The notes beneath the pieces were generated by a model. It did no database searches, was not told where the DNA came from, and saw nothing but the letters and a program-made list of their open reading frames with translations. A stretch of 64,000 nt of DNA, from assembly GCA_023475265.1 (NCBI GenBank), contig JAMCWE010000102.1, forward strand, positions 1 through 64,000, written 5' to 3'. A program made the position numbers and the translations under genes. The DNA comes from Bacteroidota bacterium (GTDB lineage: Bacteria > Bacteroidota > Ignavibacteria > Ignavibacteriales > Ignavibacteriaceae). This document shows, piece by piece, positions 46,780 to 54,620 of this stretch. Each line of letters starts with the position of its first letter. Position 1 is the stretch's first letter.

Positions 46780-46812
46780 AAAGATGACATCTTTTAAAAA
46801 GATGTCATCTTT
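46780..46812. repeat. solitary double-palindrome hairpin (third copy)
   Basis: Same two 15-base palindromic arms as the hairpins flanking the transposase, but with a three-base TAA loop in place of TCCT. It lies 1.9 kb from the transposase, directly behind a hypothetical gene. No T-run follows, so it is not a typical terminator. Confidence 0.9.
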
Positions 46813-47273
46813 ATCCTAAATGGATAGGGATTAGATCGAAGCAAGCCAAAGATAGATTTAATTGCAAATCTATCCGGCATTGCGGAAATCGAAATCCGGA
46901 TTAATTAACTAATTCCGCCGCAGCCCCGGGAATTTTTATAGAAGACAGAAGTCAGGAGCAAGAAGTAAGAAGTGAGGAGACAGAAGTCAGAAGATAAAAA
47001 ATAGAAAACAGAAAATAGAATTCATTGGCGTGCCGGGGCGTATCCCGGTTTTACCGGAAGAAGCCCGGTCATTCAATCGTCTATTGGTCATTTGACTTTC
47101 ATTCGATGGGTCATTCATAATCATTATGCGGGATAGGATAATGACCTTTGTAAAAATGTAATTAAATAATTTTTAGAATTAAATTCTTTATTAAGAAAAT
47201 TATAATGTTTATTTTCAATTGTGCTTTTAGATTCTTTAAACAAAAACATTCTGTGAAAAATTAAAGAGATTAA
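46813..47273. other. intergenic region with degenerate repeats, no gene seen
   Basis: Contains a run of agaagtcagaag and agaagtaag words at about 46940-47020, and ggtcattca/gtcattcat words at about 47082-47125 that echo 45281-45305. A short G+C-rich palindromic patch lies at about 47030-47075. AT-rich sequence leads into the mod gene. Confidence 0.45.
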
Positions 47274-47441
47274 ATGGACGGCAAATCATTAGACATCCTT
47301 TCCGATAAAATTACTAAGCTTAAAGAAATATTACCAGAAGCATTTACCGAAGAAAAGATAGATTGGGAAAAATTAAAGGCTGCGCTTGGCGAAGATGTAA
47401 ATTTTGAAAACGAGAGATACAATCTTAACTGGGCGGGGTAA
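47274..47441 (+). pseudogene. N-terminal fragment of type III methyltransferase, cut off by a frameshift
   Basis: Fifty-five codons from ATG 47274 (after AAAGAGATTAA) encode a typical Mod N-terminus (LKEILPEAFTEEKIDWEKLK, ending YNLNWAG). The stop TAA at 47439 comes where family members continue Gly-Lys-Ser-Asp-Ala-Phe. That continuation is present in the next frame. Removing the single T at 47439 would join the two parts exactly. Confidence 0.8.
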
Positions 47442-49257
47442 GTCGGATGCATTTAGAGTTTTACAGCAGAGGACTTCCGGTACGTTGAGACCTATGTTTG
47501 GGGAAGGTGTTAATGATGTGCCGGCGTGGAGAACTCATCCCCCGGCTCTCCCGATTAAATCGGGAAGAAGGGGAGAAGAAACGGAGCGGGAATCCGAAAA
47601 TGTTTTTATTGAAGGGGAAAATCTTGAGGTGCTGAAGATTTTGCAGAAGTCTTACTTCGGCAAGATAAAAATGATTTATATCGACCCGCCGTATAATACC
47701 GGCAGCGACAGCTTTATTTATCCCGATAAGTTTTCCGAAACAAAAGATGAATATCTAAAGCGCATCGGCGACAAGGATGAAGAAGGCTTTTTGTTAAGGG
47801 AAGGATTTTTTAGGAAGAATAGTAAGGAAAGCGGACACTACCATAGCAACTGGCTATCGATGATGTACCCAAGGCTTTACACAGCGCGTAACTTATTGCG
47901 TGATGACGGAGTAATATTTGTCTCCATTGACGATAACGAAGTGCATAACCTTAGAATGATTATGAATGAAATTTTTGGGGAGGAAAATTTTTTAGCATCT
48001 ATTATCTGGCAGAAAAAATATGCTGCTTCAAATGATGCAAAAGGTATTGCTACAATGCATGATTATATTTTAGTCTATCAGAAAAGCTATGAATTTGAAA
48101 GAAATCTTTTCCCAAGAACAGAGAAGCAGGATTCATTGTATAAATATGATGATAATGATGGAAAGGGATTATGGAGATCTGATAATCTTTTAGTAAAGAG
48201 TTTCCAAGCAGACTATGTCTTCCCAATTAAAAATCCTAACACTGGTAAAGAATATTTACCACCACAGGGAAGTTGTTGGAGAGCGAGTAAGGATACAATT
48301 GAAAAATGGATTGAAGATAATAGAATATTTTTCGGAAGAGATGGAAAAGGTGCACCACAATTAAAGAGACATTTAAATGAAGTACAACAAGGAATTGTTC
48401 CAACAACTTGGTGGTCATTTCAGGAAGCTGGACATAATGACGAAGCTAATAAAGAATTAAAGAAACTATTTGAAACAAAAGCGCCTTTTGATACACCTAA
48501 GCCATCGCGTTTGATAAAAAGGATATTACAATTATCTACTATACCAAATGATAATGATATTATACTTGACTTCTTTTCAGGTTCCGGAACAACAGCGCAG
48601 GCGGTAATGGAATTAAATAAGGAAGACGGTGGAAATAGAAAATTTATTCTTGTACAGCTTCCGGAAAAGACGGATGAAAGCAGCGAGGCGTATAAGGCAA
48701 AATATTTTACTATTGCGGATATATGCAAGGAGAGAATTAGGAGAGTAATAAATCGTCTGAACCTTGATTCAGCAGGATTAAAGGATGAACAGGATGAATC
48801 GCAAAAAAGTTTATTCAATAATCCGGGTAATCCTAAAATCCCGAATAATCCAGGTTCAGACAATGGTTTTAAGGTTTTCAAGTTAGCGCCGAGTAATTTT
48901 AAGATGTGGCGGAGCGATGTAATTGAAACGGAAGATGACTTAAATAAAATGGTCGACCTTTTTGATACGCAGATTAAACCGGATGCGAAAAAAGAAAATA
49001 TGCTTTATGAATTAATGCTTAAATCGGGATTTACATTGACGGATAAGGTTGAAAAGATAAACGGGTATTATTCGGTTAATCATGGGCAGGCAGTTTTTGT
49101 ATTAGATAAGATTGACCAGAATATTGTTGACGCAATAATAAAATTAAAGCCGCAGAGCTGCATTATACTTGATGACCTCTTTGCAGGCAATGACCAGTTG
49201 AAAACAAACACCGCATTGCAGATGAAGGATGCGGGGGTGGAACTTAGCACTGTATAA
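47404..49257 (+). CDS. type III restriction-modification DNA methyltransferase (Mod), 5' end frameshifted
   Basis: 617-aa open frame; genuine Mod sequence starts about residue 12 ([19 protein letters not shown]). Beta-class adenine methyltransferase order: catalytic motif [17 protein letters not shown] first, AdoMet motif [13 protein letters not shown] later. The middle holds the variable target-recognition region (about residues 190-340). Residues about 35-60 ([14 protein letters not shown]) are an extra segment encoded by a palindromic insert. With Res it methylates, and unmodified sites are cut. If the frameshift is real, translation would need an internal start. Confidence 0.85.
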   Translation: MKTRDTILTGRGKSDAFRVLQQRTSGTLRPMFGEGVNDVPAWRTHPPALPIKSGRRGEETERESENVFIEGENLEVLKILQKSYFGKIKMIYIDPPYNTGSDSFIYPDKFSETKDEYLKRIGDKDEEGFLLREGFFRKNSKESGHYHSNWLSMMYPRLYTARNLLRDDGVIFVSIDDNEVHNLRMIMNEIFGEENFLASIIWQKKYAASNDAKGIATMHDYILVYQKSYEFERNLFPRTEKQDSLYKYDDNDGKGLWRSDNLLVKSFQADYVFPIKNPNTGKEYLPPQGSCWRASKDTIEKWIEDNRIFFGRDGKGAPQLKRHLNEVQQGIVPTTWWSFQEAGHNDEANKELKKLFETKAPFDTPKPSRLIKRILQLSTIPNDNDIILDFFSGSGTTAQAVMELNKEDGGNRKFILVQLPEKTDESSEAYKAKYFTIADICKERIRRVINRLNLDSAGLKDEQDESQKSLFNNPGNPKIPNNPGSDNGFKVFKLAPSNFKMWRSDVIETEDDLNKMVDLFDTQIKPDAKKENMLYELMLKSGFTLTDKVEKINGYYSVNHGQAVFVLDKIDQNIVDAIIKLKPQSCIILDDLFAGNDQLKTNTALQMKDAGVELSTV

Positions 49258-49269
49258 AGAGTAATTTGT

Positions 49270-50106
49270 ATGAGCAACATAAAATTATTTGAATCGAAAA
49301 AAATACGTTCTGTTTGGAATGAAGAAGAACAGAAGTGGTACTTCTCGGTTATTGATATAATTGAAGTATTAACCGAAAGTAATAGACCGAGAAAATACTG
49401 GAGTGATCTAAAGAAGAAGCTTCATAATGAAGGGTATGATCAGTTGTCCGAGAAAATCGGACAACTGAAATTAGAAGCTGATGACGGTAAAAAATATATG
49501 ACTGATGTCGCTGATACAGAGACATTGATGCGATTAATCCAATCAATACCCTCACCAAAAGCCGAACCGTTTAAGCGCTGGTTAGCACAAGTTGGTTATG
49601 AGCGACTGGAAGAAATAGAAAACCCGGAGATTGCGTCTCAAAGAATGCGGGAGATATATAAAGCCAAAGGTTACAGCGATGAATGGATAGAAAAAAGAAT
49701 GCGCGGCATTGCTGTTAGAGATGAACTGACGGAAGAATGGAAAAAACGCGGCGTAAAAGAAAAGGTAGAATTTGCAATATTAACTTCTGAAATAAGCAAG
49801 GCAACATTTGGATTAACGCCAACTGAATACAAAGTTGTAAAAAACCTGCCCGGTAAAGGTGAAAACTTGCGCGACCACATGAATGATTTAGAGCTTATAT
49901 TTACTATGCTCGGTGAAGCATCGACAACGGAAATTGCACGGAAAAAAGACGCAAGGGGTTTTGAACAAAACAAAGGCGCTGCACAAAAGGGCGGTAAAAT
50001 TGCCGGTGATGCAAGAGAAGCACTTGAAAAACAGACCGGTAAGGAAGTAGTTTCTAAAGAAAACTATCTTCAGCTTGGTGAAAAGAAAAGAAGAAGATTG
50101 AAATGA
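49270..50106 (+). CDS. Bro-N domain protein (antirepressor-like)
   Basis: 278-aa protein with an N-terminal Bro-N DNA-binding domain (KIRSVWNEEEQKWYFSVIDIIEVLTES, then YMTDVADTETLMRLIQSIPSPKAEPFKRWLAQVG). The C-terminal half is helical and basic (ERMREIYKAKG to KKRRRLK) and resembles the DinD-like Bro proteins often found next to restriction genes. The role in this position is unknown. A second copy of the mod 3' end follows within 20 bases, so the gene sits as cargo between two mod tails. Confidence 0.78.
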   Translation: MSNIKLFESKKIRSVWNEEEQKWYFSVIDIIEVLTESNRPRKYWSDLKKKLHNEGYDQLSEKIGQLKLEADDGKKYMTDVADTETLMRLIQSIPSPKAEPFKRWLAQVGYERLEEIENPEIASQRMREIYKAKGYSDEWIEKRMRGIAVRDELTEEWKKRGVKEKVEFAILTSEISKATFGLTPTEYKVVKNLPGKGENLRDHMNDLELIFTMLGEASTTEIARKKDARGFEQNKGAAQKGGKIAGDAREALEKQTGKEVVSKENYLQLGEKKRRRLK

Positions 50107-50120
50107 AGAACAGTTTTAAA

Positions 50121-50155
50121 TTAAAAACAAATACCGCATTGCAGATGCAGGATGC
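50121..50155 (+). pseudogene. duplicate remnant of the 3' end of mod
   Basis: Thirty-five bases match the mod tail at 49198-49232 with three substitutions (aaaacaaa, accgcattgcagatg and aggatgc shared). The copy is followed by TGA within a few bases and then the SIR2 gene. It marks a recombination junction rather than a gene. Confidence 0.8.
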
Positions 50156-50192
50156 ATGAATTGATTTTAAAACAATATAAAGATATTTATTT

Positions 50193-51389
50193 ATGGATAA
50201 AATAAATCTAGTACGAGAAATTCAAGAACTCAAAAATCATTTGTCATATTCAAAAAATATGGGCTTTTTCTTTGGCGCGGGGACATCATGTGCATTAAAG
50301 ATTCCAAATGTAGAACAACTTACTGATGAAATACAAGCTGCACTAACAGATGATAATAAAACTAATTTTCAATTGATAAAAGATGATTTAGCATCAAAAG
50401 TTACTCCGAGAAAAGTTAATATCGAGGACATTCTAAATCAAATTAGAAGGATTAGAGAATTAACTGGAGAATCAAAAAAACAATATCAAGGAGTAAGTGG
50501 TGAATCATCAAAAGCATTGGATAAAATAATTTGTACTAAGATTTACGAAATCATTCTAGATAAAGAAAGGAGTGCAGATCTTGAAAGTACAAAAAAGTTT
50601 TTTGCATGGTTGAGCATTTTAAATAGAGATTTTTCCAAAGAAGTTTTCACTACAAATTATGATTTAATCATTGAAAAGTCACTTGAAGCAAGTCGTATAC
50701 CATACTTTGACGGATTTGTTGGTTCTTACGAACCTTTCTTTTGGCAAGAAAGCATTGATAAATTGGTGAAAAAGGACGACTTGACGCAAAATTGGATACG
50801 TTTATGGAAAATTCATGGTTCATTAAGTTGGTTTTGGAAAGAAGATACGAAAGCAAAATCTCCCAAGATTGTAAGAATTGGAAAAATTGAAGATATTAAG
50901 AAGGAAGAAAATGAGTTGGTAATATATCCATCTAAGGAAAAATATGATTCATCAAGAAAGCAACCTTTTATTGCATACTTTGATAGATTGAAGAATTATC
51001 TTTTGAATGGTGAACTACTTTTTATTTTTACTGGCTATTCCTTTTCAGATCAACACATAAATGAAATTATTTTTAATTGCATGAGAGAAAACAACCGCCT
51101 TTCAGTTTTGGTGTTTTTCTATAAAGACGAAGAAGTAGAGAATCTGTATAAAGAAACTTCCGCTTTCTTGAATATAAATGTCTTTGGACCAACAAAAGCA
51201 ATCATAAATGGTAACATAGGTGAATGGGAATTCCCCGAATTAGCAGAATATAAAAAAGAAAATAAAAAGTTTGATCACTTTTGGAACGATACTGAAAATA
51301 ATCTCACGCTTGGCGATTTTAATTTACTTGTAAATTTTCTCATAACAAGTTCCGGTAAAAGAGAAGCGATTGAATCAATTGTAAAATGA
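50193..51389 (+). CDS. SIR2-family defence effector
   Basis: 398-aa NADase-type SIR2 protein, half of a two-gene SIR2-HerA anti-phage system. The NAD pocket starts GFFFGAGTSCALKIPNVEQL (about residue 25). The core continues with FTTNYDLIIEKSLE, RLWKIHGSLSWFW (catalytic His region) and LFIFTGYSFSDQHINEII. The Zn module of deacetylase sirtuins is absent, as in defence SIR2 domains. The stop overlaps the herA start (ATGA). In known pairs, infection triggers NAD+ depletion by this subunit when complexed with HerA. Confidence 0.87.
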   Translation: MDKINLVREIQELKNHLSYSKNMGFFFGAGTSCALKIPNVEQLTDEIQAALTDDNKTNFQLIKDDLASKVTPRKVNIEDILNQIRRIRELTGESKKQYQGVSGESSKALDKIICTKIYEIILDKERSADLESTKKFFAWLSILNRDFSKEVFTTNYDLIIEKSLEASRIPYFDGFVGSYEPFFWQESIDKLVKKDDLTQNWIRLWKIHGSLSWFWKEDTKAKSPKIVRIGKIEDIKKEENELVIYPSKEKYDSSRKQPFIAYFDRLKNYLLNGELLFIFTGYSFSDQHINEIIFNCMRENNRLSVLVFFYKDEEVENLYKETSAFLNINVFGPTKAIINGNIGEWEFPELAEYKKENKKFDHFWNDTENNLTLGDFNLLVNFLITSSGKREAIESIVK

Positions 51390-53155
51390 CAACAGATATA
51401 ACATACTTAGGTAAAATCATACATGTTGATTCTGGAATAGTCGAAGTTGAAGTTTCTGATGAAATTCCATCGGCTGCACCAATCATAAATGGCAGACTAT
51501 ATAAAATTGGGCAGATCGGAACATTTGTAAAAATGCTGATTGGTAACATTACAATTTATGGAATAGTTTCCGCTGTTAGTAATGCGCCAAGCAATTCAGA
51601 TGAGACTAATTTAAAATTTAATTTTGGCTCAAGGTTTTTGTCAGTACAGCTCATTGGAGAAAAAATTGGTGAAGATGATTTTGAAAAAGGGGTAGGTACA
51701 TATCCAACGATAAATGATGAAGTACATTTGGTAGTTGAGAAAGACCTTTTTGACATATACGGAAAACACGATGAAGGTTCAATTGAAATTGGTAAACATT
51801 CATCCTCTGAAAACCTCTCTGTCTATATTGATATTCATAAATTAATTTTAAGACATTGTGCAATTTTGGGATCCACTGGTAGCGGTAAGTCTAACACTAC
51901 TGTAAGCATACTAAAAGCAATTCTTAATCATTATATTGGCTCAAGGGTGGTTTTAGTTGATCCACATGGTGAATATGCAAGTGCATTTCCTGAAGCAAAG
52001 GTTTTTAAAATAAATGATTCAACCAATCCATTATTCATTCCTTTTTGGTTAATGAACTTTGATGAATTAGCTTACTTTCTTGTCGGTGCTAAGCCAGCAG
52101 ACGATCAAAAAGTGGAATATAGAAAATTTAGAGAATTGATAACCGAGTTGAAGAAAGAAAATAATATATTAGTTTCAGGAACTGTGGACAAGAACTATAT
52201 AACAGCGGATTCTCCTATCCCGTTTAGTGCAAGAAAATTATGGTGGAAAATGAATTGGTGGTTGAATGCAAGTTTTACAACAACTAAAAAGGACGAACAG
52301 ACAGAAGAGACAGCAGTTTTAGAAAATAACGGTGATTATGAAAATTTGATAGGAGCAAAATTTACTTCTCATTTATCAACTCCTTTTGCAAATTCTCCAC
52401 ATGTATCCCAACACAAAGAATTTTATTCTTACGAGAAGAAAATGCTTTCAAGGTTAAAAGACAGCCGTTTTGATTTTCTTTTTAATCCTGGTGATTTCAA
52501 AGGAATACCTGGCACGAAAGATTTACACAACTTATTAAATGAATGGATAGGCAGTACACAAAAGCTCACAATTTTAGATTTAAGTGGAGTCCCGTTTGAA
52601 GTATTAGATATTACAGTGGGATTAATTACTCGTTTTATATATGATAGCATGTTTTGGGGGCGTAACGAAGCATACACAGGTAAGAATAGACCTCTTTTAC
52701 TTGCTTATGAAGAAGCTCATACTTATTTAAATAAAAATGATGATAACAGTTATTCCAGGCAGGCTGTTGAACAAGTTTTTAAAGAGGGTAGAAAATTTGG
52801 TTTAGGTGCACTTGTCATTTCACAGAGACCATCAGAAATTTCAGAAACTATTCTTGCTCAAGTAGGCACTTATATTGCATTAAGGCTAACAAACAGCGGT
52901 GATCAGTCAATTGTAAAATCTTCCGCACCTGATAATCTAAATAACTTGATTGATCTACTGCCAACATTAAGGACTGGTGAAGCAATTATTGTTGGAGAAG
53001 CAATTAAAATTCCATCAAGGGTAAGAATTAAATTGAATAACCCAAGACCAACAAGTGATGACCCAAAATTAGTTGAAGCATGGAGTAAAGCACACCCTGA
53101 AAATCCAGATAATTATAAATCGGTAGTAACAAGTATAAGACAACAAAAACTTTAA
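51386..53155 (+). CDS. HerA-type ATPase, partner of SIR2
   Basis: 589-aa hexameric FtsK/HerA-like ATPase. The N-terminal HAS-barrel-like domain spans about residues 1-150. Walker A is ILGSTGSGKSNTTVSI (about residue 165), VVLVDPHGEYASAF follows, and Walker B is RPLLLAYEEAHTYL. The sensor/arginine-finger region is GLGALVISQRPSEISETILAQVGT. C-terminal strands contain RTGEAIIVGEAIKIPSRV. Four-base overlap with SIR2 indicates coupled synthesis. This is the known SIR2-HerA (Nezha-type) arrangement. Confidence 0.9.
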   Translation: MTTDITYLGKIIHVDSGIVEVEVSDEIPSAAPIINGRLYKIGQIGTFVKMLIGNITIYGIVSAVSNAPSNSDETNLKFNFGSRFLSVQLIGEKIGEDDFEKGVGTYPTINDEVHLVVEKDLFDIYGKHDEGSIEIGKHSSSENLSVYIDIHKLILRHCAILGSTGSGKSNTTVSILKAILNHYIGSRVVLVDPHGEYASAFPEAKVFKINDSTNPLFIPFWLMNFDELAYFLVGAKPADDQKVEYRKFRELITELKKENNILVSGTVDKNYITADSPIPFSARKLWWKMNWWLNASFTTTKKDEQTEETAVLENNGDYENLIGAKFTSHLSTPFANSPHVSQHKEFYSYEKKMLSRLKDSRFDFLFNPGDFKGIPGTKDLHNLLNEWIGSTQKLTILDLSGVPFEVLDITVGLITRFIYDSMFWGRNEAYTGKNRPLLLAYEEAHTYLNKNDDNSYSRQAVEQVFKEGRKFGLGALVISQRPSEISETILAQVGTYIALRLTNSGDQSIVKSSAPDNLNNLIDLLPTLRTGEAIIVGEAIKIPSRVRIKLNNPRPTSDDPKLVEAWSKAHPENPDNYKSVVTSIRQQKL

Positions 53156-53171
53156 AATTAGGAGAACTAAA

Positions 53172-53384
53172 ATGGAAAGACAAAACGTAGAATCAAGTTT
53201 AGCAGCAAGTGTAGGTTATGATCCTACAACTTCGACTCTTGAAATTGAATTCAAAACAACAGGAGCAGTCTGGCAGTATTATGATGTTCCGGAAAACGTT
53301 TTCAATGAAATGATGAATGGCTCAATAGGTAAATATTTTCATGCAAATATTAAAGGACAATATTCTGAATCGCAAGTCGGTTAA
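53172..53384 (+). CDS. KTSC-domain small protein
   Basis: 70-aa single-domain protein matching the KTSC family: VESSLAASVGYDPTTSTLEIEF, then WQYYDVPENVFNEMMNGSIGKYFHANIKGQY. The domain occurs in lysyl-tRNA-synthetase-like fusions and as free-standing proteins, often near phage or defence genes. Function unknown. Sixteen bases after herA with an AGGAGAACTAAA ribosome site, so it is probably part of the same transcript. Confidence 0.82.
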   Translation: MERQNVESSLAASVGYDPTTSTLEIEFKTTGAVWQYYDVPENVFNEMMNGSIGKYFHANIKGQYSESQVG

Positions 53385-53417
53385 AAAAGTGAATAACTTT
53401 AGTGTAGCAAAAAAAGT

Positions 53418-53501
53418 ATGAAACTTTATTTTGATGCAAACCAGACATACCATAAAGAAGCGATAGATCCTGCTATTAAACTTTTAGGAAATTATTTATG
53501 A
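53418..53501 (+). pseudogene. duplicate remnant of the 5' end of res
   Basis: A 27-codon frame whose first 17 codons (MKLYFDANQTYHKEAI) match the start of the intact res gene at 54621 (MKLHFDANQTYQKDAI), at protein and DNA level. It then diverges and stops with a TGA overlapping an ATG (53498). Positioned 33 bases after the KTSC gene, it marks the right boundary of the SIR2-HerA block. Confidence 0.82.
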
Positions 53502-53620
53502 AACCCTTCATCCCGCATACGCTCCCTTTAAAAAATATTAAGCGGGAGAATTATATTACATTGATTGCGCAGGAAAATTTAGAGTCTACGCGGTACAACG
53601 GGTTAGCCAAAATATTTTTG
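53498..53620 (+). pseudogene. truncated Fic-family protein N-terminus
   Basis: About 40 codons resemble the start of Fic/Fido proteins (KPFIPHTLPLKNIKRENYI, then LIAQENLESTRYNGL; family: KPxxPxxLPL...W..LI..ANxxLxRYDGL). The frame then runs into unrelated sequence ending in a terminator. The catalytic HPFxxGNGR part is missing entirely. It begins at the ATGA overlap with the res-head remnant. Confidence 0.6.
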
Positions 53621-53676
53621 AAATTTGTTAATACTTTTATATATTTACATCAACAAGCCTGCCAGGCCTCTCGAAG

Positions 53677-53700
53677 AAGCCCAAATCGGTGGGCTTTTTA
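53677..53700 (+). terminator. intrinsic terminator before the Abi gene
   Basis: Stem AAGCCCA / TGGGCTT with loop AATCGG, followed by TTTTTA. A smaller GCCTG/CAGGC hairpin lies just upstream. It would end transcripts from the SIR2-HerA block. The Abi gene starts 12 bases later. Confidence 0.75.
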
Positions 53701-53711
53701 GTTTTAAAAAG

Positions 53712-54611
53712 ATGAAAACTCCATATACTAAAACTGCCCTAACATTTAAAGATCAAATAAACCGGCTTAAATCTAGGGGACTCACAATTGAAGACGAACC
53801 TAATACTCTTCATTACTTAACTCATATTAACTATTACCGGCTTAGCGCATATATGTATCCTTTTCTTGAAGACAAGGAACATCATATTTTCAAAAAGGGT
53901 GTAACATTTCAAAATATCCTTAACGTATATAATTTTGACCGTGAATTACGTTTATTGATATTAGATGCAATTGAGAGAATAGAAATATCTCTTAGGACAA
54001 ATATTATTTATGTTCTTTCGCATAAACATGGTCCATTTTGGGTTAGCAACAATGTACTTTATTTCAATCAAAATTATTTTCATGAACATATTAAAAGGCT
54101 AAAAGAAGAAATTGGTCGCTCCGACGAGAAATTCATAGAACATTATTTTTCAAAGTATTCAGAAGAGATTCCACCTGCATGGATATCCATGGAAATAGCC
54201 TCTTTTGGACTGCTGTCTCTTTTATTCCAAAACTTAAAGTCATTTAAGGATATGAAAGAAATTGCCCAAAGGTATGGATTGAACCGTATTGTATTTGAAT
54301 CATGGTTTCATTCACTTGTTTATGTTAGAAATGTATGTGCTCATCATGCAAGATTGTGGAATCGCAGACTTGGAGTACGACCCAATATACCAAAGTCAAT
54401 CGGCGGCAATTGGCTAAACAAGCTGGATGCATTAAGAAATGATCGTGTATTTATAATAATAGGAATTATAATTTATTTTTTAGAAATAATTAATACATCA
54501 AGTAGTTTTAAACTTGGGCTACATAAGCTTTTCGAAAAATATTCTATGATAGATTTAGCGCCGATGGGATTTCCCAAAAATTGGAAAGAAGAAGAATTAT
54601 TTAAGATATAA
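53712..54611 (+). CDS. Abi-family (AbiD/AbiF-like) abortive infection protein
   Basis: 299-aa protein with the Abi_2 pattern. The N-terminus contains LTFKDQINRLKSRGLTI, followed by LTHINYYRLSAYMYPF. The central RELRLLILDAIERIEISLRT and the C-terminal VYVRNVCAHHARLWNRRLG (R-N-x-C-A-H-H-x-R-x-W-N) are the core motifs, resembling HEPN RNase sites. Start ATG 53712 is chosen just after the terminator; the upstream in-frame extension encodes the terminator itself. Proteins of this kind stop phage growth at the cost of the cell; the trigger is unknown. Confidence 0.85.
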   Translation: MKTPYTKTALTFKDQINRLKSRGLTIEDEPNTLHYLTHINYYRLSAYMYPFLEDKEHHIFKKGVTFQNILNVYNFDRELRLLILDAIERIEISLRTNIIYVLSHKHGPFWVSNNVLYFNQNYFHEHIKRLKEEIGRSDEKFIEHYFSKYSEEIPPAWISMEIASFGLLSLLFQNLKSFKDMKEIAQRYGLNRIVFESWFHSLVYVRNVCAHHARLWNRRLGVRPNIPKSIGGNWLNKLDALRNDRVFIIIGIIIYFLEIINTSSSFKLGLHKLFEKYSMIDLAPMGFPKNWKEEELFKI

Positions 54612-54620
54612 AACAATATT

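Noticed and set aside
53625-53711. N-terminal extension of the Abi gene
   Set aside because: The extra 29 codons translate the terminator hairpin at 53677-53700, so ATG 53712 is the sensible start.
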